Assembly (NCBI GenBank): GCA_030525825.1
Contig: JAUNDZ010000009.1
Location: forward strand, 1-64,000
Direction of reading: 5' to 3'
DNA length: 64,000 bases
Origin: Moraxella sp.
GTDB taxonomy: Bacteria; Pseudomonadota; Gammaproteobacteria; Pseudomonadales; Moraxellaceae
Below are positions 1 through 9,134 of the stretch, one piece after another (the first letter of the stretch is position 1; each line of letters starts with the position of its first letter). Position numbers and translations under genes: made by a program. The notes below the pieces were generated by a model, which was not told the origin of the DNA, searched no databases, and saw nothing but the letters and a program-made list of their open reading frames with translations.

Positions 1-1234
1 GCCATTTTTGTACTTCATTTTGATGTTTAAAAACAGCCGTATCGCCCTTGCCTGTGGCCTTAAAAAACTCATTCAAATCAAATTCATTAAACTGCCCATC
101 GCTGGCAATATGGCGAATATGCTCTGGTAATTGATAGGTTAATAACATCATTTGCGGTAATGATAAATATGGATTATCACCTTTTGAATTATCCCAATTT
201 AGTTTGGCACTTTGTTCATCTGAATAAGTCCAATTAAAAATCTGCTCCTCAATAAATTCGCCTGTACTAATCGCTCTAAATGGCGTACCTGACAAATACA
301 AATAATGAGCAGTGGTAATGGGTAGCTGACTTTCATCAAAATCCATATTTTGGGTATCTAATTCCATTTCAGTATATTCATCTTTTACTGCCTTTTGTGC
401 CAGCTCTTCATCTTTGGCAAATAGATTTTTGGCATTATCACGCCACGCCCCAAAATGATATTCATCAAATACCACACAATCCCAATTCATCGTGTGTAGC
501 CATTCATTTTTTGCCTTGATATTGCCAAATTTATCTTTGCCCAACAAATCTTGAAATGAACCAAAATATACCATTGGGCGGTTTTTATCATAATTCTCTA
601 TCGTTAAATCACTATCACGGCTGATAAATTGCCAACCATTAAAATCAATATGGCTATTTAAATCATCAGCCCAAGCCGTTTTTACCGCAGGTTTAAATGT
701 TACAATCAACACCCTTTGCCAATTCATCACTTTGGCTAATTGATAAGTCGCAAAAGTTTTGCCAAATCGCATTTTGGCATTCCAAAGAAAATGCGGTGTG
801 CGATTGTGTGTTTTGTCTTGTTTAATGGCATTAAAATAACGCACGGTTTTATCCACCGCCATTTGTTGTTCTGGACGCATTTTAAAATCATTGGTGCGTT
901 TTTTCTCAAAAGTTTTGTTATTTTTGATGTTTAAAATGGCGTTTTTGACTGTATCAATATCACATTCATACCATTCGCCTGCAATGCGTTTTACCCCCAT
1001 TTTCTTTAATTCAGCAAAAACAGCAAAATCTTTAAAATAACCGCCATCATTTTTTATCGCCAAAGTTTCAAATTCCACTTGCCAGCTTTGGCTTGGGGTA
1101 ATGGTTGGATAATGCTGTTTCATACGCTCGCCCACCGTTTCTTGGGCGGTGTAGCCGACTTTTAGGGCATTGGGATAACGGCTGTCGGAATAGACATAGA
1201 TTTTTGGGGTATGGATTGGGGAAAATTGGGTCAT
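1..1234 (-). CDS. DEAD/DEAH-box helicase of an R-M-like island (3' part beyond window)
   Basis: The minus-strand frame is open from an ATG at 1234 to the window edge, so about 411 residues are visible and the C-terminus is missing. Residues about 11-40 (IYVYSDSRYPNALKVGYT) resemble the GIY-YIG/T5orf172-like module found at the start of some restriction helicases. A superfamily 2 helicase core follows: Walker A variant AKMRFGKT near residue 155, DExH box VVFDEYHFGAW near 260, and motif III YLSGTPFR near 315. ATP-driven DNA translocation or restriction is inferred from the family. The gene starts 1 nt after the FRG gene stops, so the two are probably co-transcribed and translationally coupled with the methylase genes upstream. 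No C-terminal nuclease domain can be assessed here. Confidence 0.85.
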   Translation of the reverse strand, partial: MTQFSPIHTPKIYVYSDSRYPNALKVGYTAQETVGERMKQHYPTITPSQSWQVEFETLAIKNDGGYFKDFAVFAELKKMGVKRIAGEWYECDIDTVKNAILNIKNNKTFEKKRTNDFKMRPEQQMAVDKTVRYFNAIKQDKTHNRTPHFLWNAKMRFGKTFATYQLAKVMNWQRVLIVTFKPAVKTAWADDLNSHIDFNGWQFISRDSDLTIENYDKNRPMVYFGSFQDLLGKDKFGNIKAKNEWLHTMNWDCVVFDEYHFGAWRDNAKNLFAKDEELAQKAVKDEYTEMELDTQNMDFDESQLPITTAHYLYLSGTPFRAISTGEFIEEQIFNWTYSDEQSAKLNWDNSKGDNPYLSLPQMMLLTYQLPEHIRHIASDGQFNEFDLNEFFKATGKGDTAVFKHQNEVQKW

Positions 1235-1235
1235 T

Positions 1236-2279
1236 TTAAATATCCTTGTAACGATTAATAATCTGGGTTGCTTGTTTATCTAATTCTGGAAATAAGGTTT
1301 GTCTTGAAATACCAAAATATTCCAATTCGTCTAAAATTTTTTTCTTGGAATGTCTATCAATAATTATTCTTTTGTTATTGATAGTTCTTTGCCAATCTTG
1401 CATTGTTGCTGGATAAATTTTTCTACCATTGATACCAAAAATCAAGAAAGCACCGTGTTGTTTTAAAATTCTTGGATTGGTATGTTTTGCTCTTACGCAC
1501 AAAACTTGGTTGAAATGTTCTCGTTGAATATTTGGCAAAAAATAAGGTTTATCTTTACGAATATCATTTAATATTTTTATTATTTGTTCTTGACTATTAA
1601 ACTCTTTTATTAAAATTGGATTTATTATTTTATTTTGTTCATTATTTGGCAACTTACCAATTTCTGAGATAAGATATTGTATTGTATCAAATAATTGCTT
1701 TTGTTTTGGTTCTGATTGTAGGAAGCTAACAATATCACTTTCATTTTTAAAATACAATGCTTTTTCTCTATTTCCAAAATATTGAGAAATAATAGAAATA
1801 CTATCTATATCAAAATCACTATTTTGTAAAGAAATTGCCGATAAAATAGCAACAGTATCACTATCAGGGTATTTTATTTCATTGGTTGGTATATCAAATA
1901 TAATAACTTCGCCATCTACTTCTTTATCTATTTGCACTTCATTAGTTTTGCAATTATCAATCGCAAAATATAAAGCAACCAAAGCATTAGATGTAATATC
2001 TAAAAGCCTTGTTTTATAATCATAATGTTGTAGTTTAACTAATTTTTCAAATAATGTTTCATTATCAGAAAAATAATTTGAACAATAAGTAAAGGCATCT
2101 TGAATAATTCTATGTTCATTTTCTATCAAATATTTTTGCCGATAAATGCTTGGAATGAGTTGGTAACAACAATTAGAATGCCCACGAAAAAACCGTGATT
2201 TATCTTTATTGCATTCACCCAATTCTGATAAAGCATTTACAAAATCTGAAACGCTTTCAATTCTAATTGCATTACTCAT
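1236..2279 (-). CDS. FRG-domain protein
   Basis: This 347-residue protein carries the FRG signature: RFFRGHSN near residues 29-36, LIPSIYR just after, and the second conserved block TRLLDITSNALVALYFA near residue 92. The FRG domain (PF08867) is a family of unknown function often seen near phage-defence genes. The ATG at 2279 is preceded by a GGAG-like ribosome site. A GTG at 2285 would add two residues and is less likely. The start overlaps the end of the upstream methylase-like gene by 8 nt, and the stop lies 1 nt before the helicase start. It therefore looks like an integral member of the four-gene operon. Base composition is distinctly AT-rich compared with the housekeeping genes to the right, which suggests acquisition. 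Confidence 0.85.
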   Translation of the reverse strand: MSNAIRIESVSDFVNALSELGECNKDKSRFFRGHSNCCYQLIPSIYRQKYLIENEHRIIQDAFTYCSNYFSDNETLFEKLVKLQHYDYKTRLLDITSNALVALYFAIDNCKTNEVQIDKEVDGEVIIFDIPTNEIKYPDSDTVAILSAISLQNSDFDIDSISIISQYFGNREKALYFKNESDIVSFLQSEPKQKQLFDTIQYLISEIGKLPNNEQNKIINPILIKEFNSQEQIIKILNDIRKDKPYFLPNIQREHFNQVLCVRAKHTNPRILKQHGAFLIFGINGRKIYPATMQDWQRTINNKRIIIDRHSKKKILDELEYFGISRQTLFPELDKQATQIINRYKDI

Positions 2280-4006
2280 CACCACTCTCCAAATCTAACT
2301 TTTCTTGTGCTTTATTTTTACTACGAGATTTTTTAACCTTTTCGCCAGTATCGTTATCCATTGGGCTAATTGTATTTTCAATAAGATTAATTTCATCTTT
2401 TGATAACCTATATTTTATATATAATTTTTCATCAGACCAACTTTCATCAAAATTTTGCAAAGGTACAAACTGATAAACACCCCTTGCTCCATTTTGTGTT
2501 TTTTTCTTGATACTTACCAAATATCTAAAAAATTTGGTTTGAATATAAGAAATAATATTATGGCATTGCTGTTCAGTTAAAGAGTGCTTTTTGGGATTGT
2601 AGCCAATAACCAAATAGGTTTGAGAACATACACTATTTGGCTCTCCGTAAAATGGTTTTCCTAATATCAATGTATTAGATCCATTGGCTGCTGGAATATA
2701 AACTTTATGTAAATTTTTACTTTCACAGTTTTTTGGTATCTGTTTTTCATTTATCCAAGCAAATCCTGTTGATAACACATCTTTATTTAAGTAATATTTG
2801 ACGCAAAAATCATCATCTGGATTTTTCTTAAACCCTTTCCAACTTGATGTTAAATATTCTTTATTAGTAAAAAAAATCTTTTGGGCTAACCAAAGATGAA
2901 AAATTATCATCTTCACATAAAAAATAATCTTTATGAAATTTTTCTATTTTGCCTATAATTTTAAATGAATTAGGATCTCTAATAACGATACCAATATTAT
3001 TAGCATCAATAAAATCATTTCTTTGAAAAATATTTCCATTTTCTTTATGATAAATATATTCACACTTTCCATTATAAAATTTTTCCCATAAGAAATAATT
3101 AACACCGCCCTCAATAGGTTGTGATAAATTAGGAAAGCACTCTTTTGAACTTTCAAAATCGTGTATAATTTTAAAGTTTTTTGAACTTAACATATTATCA
3201 ATCCATTCAGGAGAAATCCCTTCTACGCTTCTTGTCATCCATCTACTTGGTGTAATCATTACCAAATATTGTGGTTTAAGTTTCATTGCCTGTTCTATAA
3301 ATAAATGATAAATTGCTTTGGCTTTTGAGCTATTTCCACCATCATTTCCAACATTCAACTGATAAGGCGGATTACCAATAATCACATCAAATTTCATCGT
3401 TAAAATCTCTTTAAATACAGTATCAATATTAGAATGAATAAAGGCATAAGCGTGGTTTTCTAAGCCGTCTCGCTTACCAAATACCCCTTCACTTGCTCCG
3501 CATTCACGACATTTGCCATTATCAAAAATATGCTCACTTTTGCCAAAAATAATATTGCCCATTTCATCATCAAATTCATCACAAATAGAAAAAGACGAAT
3601 TGACAATCTTGGCACAATACACACTACGGCGTGATAATAGGGCGGTCAAATAAGTAATGGCGATGCCATAGACTTGATTTTTGCAAATATGATTAATACG
3701 AGTTTGACGGTCTGGTATTTGATTTTCCAATCCTTTATCCAGTCGTTTGACAATTTCTCGCAGGAATACGCCTAATTTACACACAGGGTCTAAAAATTTG
3801 GCATTGGCATTTGACCAGATTTCATTGGGTAATAAATCAAGCATTAAATTGGCAAGTTTTGGCGATGTAAAGACTTCATCATTAGAAAGACTGGATAAGA
3901 AGTCTAGTACATCAGGGTTATAGACTGGGGCGAATAGGGATAATTGCCCTTGACTCATCTTGTCCAAATCAGGGGTGATGTTGCTATTAATTGCAAATTC
4001 CGTCAT
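2272..4006 (-). pseudogene. Eco57I-type DNA methylase/specificity-like subunit, interrupted by a +1 frameshift
   Basis: Two minus-strand frames together give one protein of about 577 residues. The first part (4006 to about 2870) contains FLDPVCKLGVFLREI (motif I position, residues 71-85, lacking the usual second glycine), a CRECG cysteine pair, and the N6-adenine methylase motif NPPYQL (residues 212-217). It stops at 2864. The second part continues in the next frame to 2272 with the conserved LGKPFYGEPNS and YIQTKFFRYL segments. The break is at an A8 tract (T8 in the coding strand) at 2869-2876; seven bases would restore the frame. The ATG at 4006 has AGGAG upstream and lies 9 nt after the preceding gene. 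It could be a true pseudogene, a phase-off allele or a homopolymer sequencing error; the sequence alone cannot tell. Confidence 0.8.
2869..2876. repeat. A8 homopolymer at the frameshift site of the methylase gene
   Basis: Eight consecutive A on the plus strand (T8 in the coding strand) sit exactly where the reading frame moves from SPKDFF-stop to the continuing TNKEYL frame. Removing one base joins the two halves of a family-like protein. This is either a slippage-prone tract or a base-call error. Confidence 0.85.
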
Positions 4007-4015
4007 GTGATACTC

Positions 4016-4721
4016 CTAGTCTTGTTCTGCTAATTTTAAAAAGTGGGTTTGTGGGTAGTCTTTGATAGGTTTGGCGATAAAGCCTTGTTGATGGCTGATT
4101 TGATTGTCAGTTTTTTCTACCAAATTCTCATAAATATAATCACGCCGTTTTACCATCACGGTACTTATGAATTTAAATTCACTAAATACAATCGGCTCGC
4201 CTGCCAAATCTTTTAAATCCAAGGCATTGCCACCGACGATGTTTTTGGCAAATAAAAATTGAGCGGTATCAATCACACTTTGATTGATATTCTTAAAATA
4301 AGCCTGATAATGCTTTTTAAAAATATCCAACAGACGAATTCGGCACTCGGCACAATTATCAGGCAGCAGCTCAATACCATAGATGGACGAAATCGCCCAG
4401 ATGGCATCTCGCTCATAATGCTCTTGGGAATATTTGGGAGATTTTTGGCTTTTGTTGATTTGGGCGTTTTTTAAGACGATATTTAGTTTTCGGCTTAAAA
4501 TCTCTGCCAAAAAAATTGCCCGTGCCACAAGCAGGTTCCAAAAACGATTTGCCAATGCTCTGCCTTCCCTGCCAGATAGGGTCTGGGAGCAAATCTAGCA
4601 TCGCATTGACTTCACGCTCGGCGGTAAAGACTTCGCCATGATTGGCAACTCGCTGTTTGGATTTGCTTTGGGCGGATTTAGCAGTTTTTTCTGCTGTTGA
4701 GATTTTGGCGGCATCACTCAT
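4016..4721 (-). pseudogene. Short DNA-methylase-like subunit (SAM-binding part), interrupted by a +1 frameshift
   Basis: From an ATG at 4721, with AAAGGCGG upstream, the frame reads through LDLLPDPIW to SAM-binding motif I, FLEPACGTGNF. It then shifts, and the family-like continuation LAEILSRKLN, then YGIELLPDNCAECRIRL and GGNALDLKDL, runs in the neighbouring frame to 4018. The break falls in an A7 tract at 4509-4515. With one base fewer the product would be about 234 residues. No NPPY catalytic motif is visible, so this would be a partial methylase that may work with the next gene, which has NPPY. It is the first gene of the island and follows the pssA terminator. Without correction the translated product would end about 100 residues after the start with an unrelated tail. 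Confidence 0.75.
4509..4515. repeat. A7 homopolymer at the frameshift site of the first methylase-like gene
   Basis: Seven A on the plus strand (T7 in the coding strand) lie inside the codons for the end of motif I (GTGNF). Six T would give GTGNFLAEIL, the expected family sequence; seven give GTGNFFGRD and then an unrelated tail. Confidence 0.85.
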
Positions 4722-4752
4722 TTTGCACCGCCTTTGAAAGATAACAGACACG

Positions 4753-4779
4753 AAAAAAGCCCACCAAACGGCAGGCTTT
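4753..4779 (-). terminator. Rho-independent terminator after pssA
   Basis: Read on the minus strand, AAAGCCTGCC, a GTTT loop and GGTGGGCTTT form a 10-bp stem with two G-U pairs, followed by a T run. It ends pssA transcription and lies just upstream of the first R-M-like gene, marking the left boundary of the housekeeping DNA. Confidence 0.75.
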
Positions 4780-4924
4780 GAGAAATATAGGAATTTAATC
4801 CGTTAAAGTATTGTTTTTTAACAGAATTTAGACATAATTTTGGCTGAACGCTGATAGTGTACGAACGATTATTTTAAGCATTGTCAATCCCAAAATCACC
4901 AAGACAAATAAAATGGGTAAATTC

Positions 4925-5722
4925 TTATTTTGCCTTTTTCGCCATCAAGGTCGTCCAAAACCCCGACAAGGCATAAATCACCCCAATGGCAAATATCCCC
5001 ACAGGAATGTCATTTAACACAATACTCATGACAAGCAAACCAAGTAATAACCCAACAAACGGCACTTTTTGTCGGTCAAATTCTTTAAAGCTGTAATATT
5101 TGATGTTGCTGACCATCAAAAGACCGCAGATGACCGTCCACACCGCACAAGCGATGGCAAGCATCTGGGGGGCGAATGTCGCATGGTCTCTTGCGACCAT
5201 GACCGCCGATGTGATGAGAATGGCTGCCAGTGGACTTGCCACGCCGATGAAGTATTTTTTATCCACCGTGCCGATTTGTACATTAAATCTCGCCAAGCGA
5301 AATGCCGCACACGCCGAAAATACAAAAGCACAAGCAAGTCCGATTCTACCCAAATCATGCAAAACAAAATGATACATGAGTACCGCAGGGGCAAGCCCAA
5401 AGGCGATGCAGTCGGCAAGACTATCAAGCTGTTCACCAAAGGGGCTTTGGGCGTTAAGCATTCTGGCGGCTCGCCCATCCATGCCATCTAAGAATGCCGA
5501 CACAAAAATCGCCAGACACGCCTGATGAAACCGCCCTTCGCTACTGGCGACGATGGAGAAAAATGCCGAAAGCATGGACGCTGTGGTGAACAGGTTTGGC
5601 ACAAGGTACACGCCACGACTGACCTTTTTTTGGTCGCCGTCCTGCTCGGTCTCAACAACCTCAAAGGTGATGCCGTCGTGGTCGTCTGGGTCTTTTTGGG
5701 AATGTGGGGACTGGATTGTCAT
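4925..5722 (-). CDS. pssA: CDP-diacylglycerol-serine O-phosphatidyltransferase
   Basis: This 265-residue integral membrane protein makes phosphatidylserine from CDP-diacylglycerol and L-serine, the committed step to phosphatidylethanolamine. The CDP-alcohol phosphatidyltransferase signature is complete: DGMDGRAAR near residues 79-87, then FGEQLDSLAD about ten residues later, supplying the metal-binding aspartates. Several hydrophobic segments follow. The first 35 residues are polar and acidic (DPDDHDG), an N-terminal extension outside the catalytic core. The gene is alone between rlmJ (119 nt upstream, same strand) and a terminator at 4753-4779. Confidence 0.93.
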   Translation of the reverse strand: MTIQSPHSQKDPDDHDGITFEVVETEQDGDQKKVSRGVYLVPNLFTTASMLSAFFSIVASSEGRFHQACLAIFVSAFLDGMDGRAARMLNAQSPFGEQLDSLADCIAFGLAPAVLMYHFVLHDLGRIGLACAFVFSACAAFRLARFNVQIGTVDKKYFIGVASPLAAILITSAVMVARDHATFAPQMLAIACAVWTVICGLLMVSNIKYYSFKEFDRQKVPFVGLLLGLLVMSIVLNDIPVGIFAIGVIYALSGFWTTLMAKKAK

Positions 5723-5778
5723 GGTGTTTTTATTTTTAAATCAATGGGTTATCGTTAATTATCTCATATTTTGATATT

Positions 5779-5798
5779 GGGCGAATTGCCATTCGCCC
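5779..5798. repeat. Short inverted repeat between rlmJ and pssA
   Basis: GGGCGAAT, TGCC, ATTCGCCC forms a perfect 8-bp stem, embedded in a context that reads GTAGGGGCGAATGGCAATT on the minus strand. It resembles dispersed palindromic repeats common in many bacterial genomes. Without a T run it is a poor terminator. Confidence 0.6.
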
Positions 5799-5841
5799 CT
5801 ACAAATTTACCCAAAAATAAGTTAATTAGCAACTTTTAAAA

Positions 5842-6720
5842 TCATTCCCCAACCAGCCATTTGACCACCGCCATCTCATCGATACTCATGGCAGGGGCGT
5901 CTTTTGGCTTTAAAATTGGGGCAAGCGTTTGTAAAATCTCTTTGGCGTACTCATCAAACTGCCAAGGCGGATTAATGATGTGCAGTCCTGTGCCATTCAT
6001 GCCCACCGCCACATCGTTGGGGTATAGGTTTAGCTCACAAACCAGCTGACGGCGAATCTCGGTGCGTTTCATTTTTTTATAAAATAATTCCACCGCCTCG
6101 ACATTTTTAATAGGATACCAAAGCACAAAACAGCCTGTGGCAAATTTCTTATGGCTTGCCACCAATAAATCCACCAAACGGCTAAAATCCTTATGCTCCT
6201 GCTCAAAGGGCGGGTCAAGTAGGATAATGCCACGCTTTTCTTTGGGTGGCAGTACCGCAGGGACACCCTCAAAGGCATTGCGATGATGAACGCCAATGGG
6301 CAGCTGATACAGCTGATAATTAAGAGCGTCATACTCGTCCGCTACCGCCTCGAATGCTTCGGCTCTAATTGGGGCGTCTTTACTGTGATTCATGGCGTGA
6401 TTGGCGATCCACCAAGGCGACCCTGGATAGACATGCTTGTCATAGGTCTTACGAGCAGTATCAAGGTCTAGCAGATACTGGGCGATGGCTTTTGGCGGTG
6501 TGCCAAGACTGGCACGCTCCAAAGCACGAATACCCTTATCCGCCTCAGCCGTCTTAGTCGCCTCATCACTATCAAGCGAATACAGCCCACGCCCACCATA
6601 GGCGTCAAGCACATAAAAGGGCTTGCTCTTAGCAGAAAACTGGGATAATAGCTGCAATAACAAAATGTGCTTGGCAACATCGGCAAAGTTGCCCGCATGA
6701 TAGGCGTGTTTATAATTCAT
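5842..6720 (-). CDS. rlmJ: 23S rRNA (adenine(2030)-N6)-methyltransferase
   Basis: This 292-residue SAM-dependent enzyme methylates A2030 of 23S rRNA. The family N-terminus MNYKHAYHAGNFADVAKH is exact to the type, followed by the SAM-binding segment VLDAYGGRG (residues about 38-46) and the catalytic LLDPPFE (residues about 167-173), the DPPY/F motif of N6-adenine methylases. Length agrees with the E. coli protein. It is transcribed alone, diverging from the oxygenase gene at 6797. Confidence 0.94.
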   Translation of the reverse strand: MNYKHAYHAGNFADVAKHILLLQLLSQFSAKSKPFYVLDAYGGRGLYSLDSDEATKTAEADKGIRALERASLGTPPKAIAQYLLDLDTARKTYDKHVYPGSPWWIANHAMNHSKDAPIRAEAFEAVADEYDALNYQLYQLPIGVHHRNAFEGVPAVLPPKEKRGIILLDPPFEQEHKDFSRLVDLLVASHKKFATGCFVLWYPIKNVEAVELFYKKMKRTEIRRQLVCELNLYPNDVAVGMNGTGLHIINPPWQFDEYAKEILQTLAPILKPKDAPAMSIDEMAVVKWLVGE

Positions 6721-6796
6721 GATAAAAGTGCGTGTTATTTTAAATGACTTATGGTAGCATAACTCACGATTTTTGGCTATTTTTATTTATTTGATT

Positions 6797-7402
6797 ATGA
6801 CGACCCACACAGCGTTTACTACCGACTGGCACACACTTGTCGATGCCAAACTTGATGATTTTATCGCCACAGGCACGATGGTGCTTGATGATGTCTTTGG
6901 GGCAGACAACTTAACCGCCCTGCAAGATGAGAGCGGTTTTATCGACTATAAAGAAGCCAAGCTCACGCACGGCGAGCGAGCGAGTGCCATTCGTGGCGAC
7001 AGCATTCGCTGGATTGATGAGTCCTGCCCTGTGGGGTCGGCATACCTTTGTGCCATTGATGAGCTTGGGCGGTATTTTAACGCCACGCTCTATACAGGCA
7101 TTCGCTCATCAGAAGCCCATTATGCCTGCTATCCTGCTGGTTTTGGCTACAAGTGGCACAAAGACAACCCCAAAGGGCGAGACGAGCGAGTGATTTCTGC
7201 GGTGTTTTATTTAAATGATAACTGGACGGCAGATGATGGCGGTCAAATTACAGTCGTGGATAAGACAGATAAGACCATACAGCTCATGCCACAGTTAAAC
7301 CGACTTGTGATTTTTGGCAGTAATCTTTTACACCAAGTAGAAATCACCCACCGTCAGCGTTTTTCTATCGCCACTTGGCTAAGACGAGATGATAGGGTTT
7401 AG
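6797..7402 (+). CDS. 2OG-Fe(II) oxygenase family protein
   Basis: A 201-residue predicted non-haem iron dioxygenase. The iron ligands are visible as WHKDN (His and Asp of the HxD motif, near residues 121-125) and the distal LLHQVEITHRQRFSIATW block (His, and Arg for 2-oxoglutarate). VISAVFYLN and GGQITV match the prolyl-4-hydroxylase-like double-stranded beta helix. The substrate is unknown. The start at MTTHTAF is chosen because the eight codons in front of it are hydrophobic and atypical; an ATG at 6773 is the alternative. The EamA permease gene begins 16 nt downstream, so the two may be co-transcribed. Confidence 0.8.
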   Translation: MTTHTAFTTDWHTLVDAKLDDFIATGTMVLDDVFGADNLTALQDESGFIDYKEAKLTHGERASAIRGDSIRWIDESCPVGSAYLCAIDELGRYFNATLYTGIRSSEAHYACYPAGFGYKWHKDNPKGRDERVISAVFYLNDNWTADDGGQITVVDKTDKTIQLMPQLNRLVIFGSNLLHQVEITHRQRFSIATWLRRDDRV

Positions 7403-7418
7403 GGCATAGCAATACACC

Positions 7419-8291
7419 ATGTTCTACATCATCACCGCCCTGCTCATCTGGGCAAGCTCGTTCGTGGCGGGCAAATATGCCTACACCATGTTTGACCCTG
7501 CCCTTGCCATACAGTTACGCTTTATCATCGCAAGCCTGATTGTTTTGCCCTTTTTTATCAAAACTTATCCCACCATTGATAAACCCACTCGCAAAAAACT
7601 CTGGGGCATTTCTTTGCTCATGTTTCCCATTGGCATTTTTATGCAGTTCATGGGGCTTTTTTACACATCGGCAAGTAGTGCGGTGGTGGTCATCGGCACA
7701 GAGCCGATACTGGTGCTGGTGCTGGGCTTTTTACTCTTTAAAAGTAAAGTCGCTCTCTATGACTGGGCGTTAAGTGCCATCGCATTTTTGGGGATTTGCC
7801 TGCTGGTCTTAGGCTCAAAAGACGATGGAGCGGTGGACTTGTTTGGGCTGTCATTGGTCTTTTTGGCAGGGGCAGGCTTTGCTCTTAGCCTATATGTCGC
7901 CAAAGAAGTGATGGCAAGGCTTGATAACAAAGTTTATACCTCCACCATCTTGGTGTAGGGCATGATTTTATGCTTACCCTTCTCGCTGGTTTTGGTAAAA
8001 AATTGGCAAGTTGATTTTAATTGGCTTGGCTTATTATCAGTGCTATACTTAGGGGTGTGTTGTAGCTGGCTTGCCTATAAACTATGGAACTTGGGACTTG
8101 CCAAAACCCCTGCTCATATTAGCGGTATGTTAATCAGTTTAGAACCTGTATTTGGCGTGCTACTGGCAATGGTGCTACTGGGCGAGACGATGACGCTGTT
8201 GATGGCGGTTGGGAGCGTGCTGGTGATTGGCTCGGCGATGTTATCGACTGTCATTCCGATTTTAAAAACCAAATATGGGCAGAGCAGATAA
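7419..8291 (+). pseudogene. EamA/DMT-family permease with an internal amber codon
   Basis: The frame encodes a typical 290-residue drug/metabolite transporter with ten hydrophobic segments in two EamA repeats (first repeat IITALLIWASSFVAGKYA, second SLVLVKNWQVDFNWLGLL onward with the LEPVFGVLLAMVLLGE signature). At codon 180 (7956-7958) a TAG interrupts the frame inside the sixth helix (STILV-stop-GMILCL), and reading resumes in the same frame. A tryptophan codon TGG would need only one transition, so this looks like a recent nonsense mutation. The first half could make a half-transporter of 179 residues, but function is doubtful. The rest of the gene has not decayed visibly. Confidence 0.85.
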
Positions 8292-8403
8292 CACAAAATC
8301 TACCCAAAACAATGGACTACAGGTCATACCTAATAGCCCATTTGCCATACTGATGATACACGCTTTATTAACAAATGTTTTTATCATCCAAAGCAAGCAA
8401 TCA

Positions 8404-8922
8404 TCACTTCGCTTGTTCAAGCATATAATCAACCGCCGCATAAACTTCAGCTTCGGTTACTCCCCCAACCGCCTGTGCTGGCATTTTATTAAAGCCTTTG
8501 GCGGAATGCTGATGCAAAGTATCCACGCCTTTTTCTAGGCGTTTTGCCCATTCTGCCTTGTCGGTCAGTTTTGGAGCGTCCAGCAGACCTTGATCATGAC
8601 AGACTTTACAAGTCTGCTCATAGCGTTTTTTACCTTCTGCGATGGATAAAGGTTTGACAGGACTGGCGGTATCGGCTGCTGCATTGGCGGTATTGTCCGC
8701 TGGTGTATCTGGCTTGGCTGGCTCTGCCGCCGTCTCTTTGACAGGCTCTTGTACCACTTCGGCTTTATCCGGGGCGGGTGCTTCTGCTGTCTTTGGTGCT
8801 GGCGTTTCGGTTTTGGCACTTTGTTTGGGCGTAGGTTCTGCCTTATCACCGCCGCACGCACCAAGCGTCAGAGCAAGCATCGCCACGCCAAGTGTCAAAG
8901 GAAATTTCGCTGGGTATTTCAT
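8404..8922 (-). CDS. Cytochrome c5-type lipoprotein
   Basis: A 172-residue haem protein. The signal peptide ends in lipobox LGAC (Cys at 23), so it is predicted to be a lipid-anchored periplasmic protein. Residues about 25-95 are an Ala/Pro/Glu/Lys-rich low-complexity linker. A compact c-type cytochrome domain follows, with CKVCH haem attachment and the axial methionine in NKMPAQAV, as in cytochrome c5. The likely role is electron transfer to a terminal oxidase or reductase, with the linker letting the haem domain reach across the periplasm. It is convergent with the permease and monocistronic. Confidence 0.88.
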   Translation of the reverse strand: MKYPAKFPLTLGVAMLALTLGACGGDKAEPTPKQSAKTETPAPKTAEAPAPDKAEVVQEPVKETAAEPAKPDTPADNTANAAADTASPVKPLSIAEGKKRYEQTCKVCHDQGLLDAPKLTDKAEWAKRLEKGVDTLHQHSAKGFNKMPAQAVGGVTEAEVYAAVDYMLEQAK

Positions 8923-9134
8923 ATTGCCTCGCTTTTTTGGTATTTTTCATCGTTATTATAATGTCAGCCGCATTGGACAACACGCCTATAATATACCTAA
9001 TTTTGTTAAGGATTTATAGTTAATATTTCTAATATTTTTCTTATTTTATGATTGACTTTACCAATAATTAGTCAAAAAATGCTCAAAGCCACCCCTTTTA
9101 CCGATGTTTTTGTATCAATACTGTATCCATAGAT

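Noticed and set aside
740-934. A 64-codon plus-strand frame opposite the helicase
   Set aside because: It is antisense to clear helicase motifs and has no independent support.
2953-3156. A 67-codon minus-strand frame overlapping the second methylase-like gene
   Set aside because: It is an alternative frame of well-supported coding sequence; the AT-rich composition explains its Ile/Leu-rich content.
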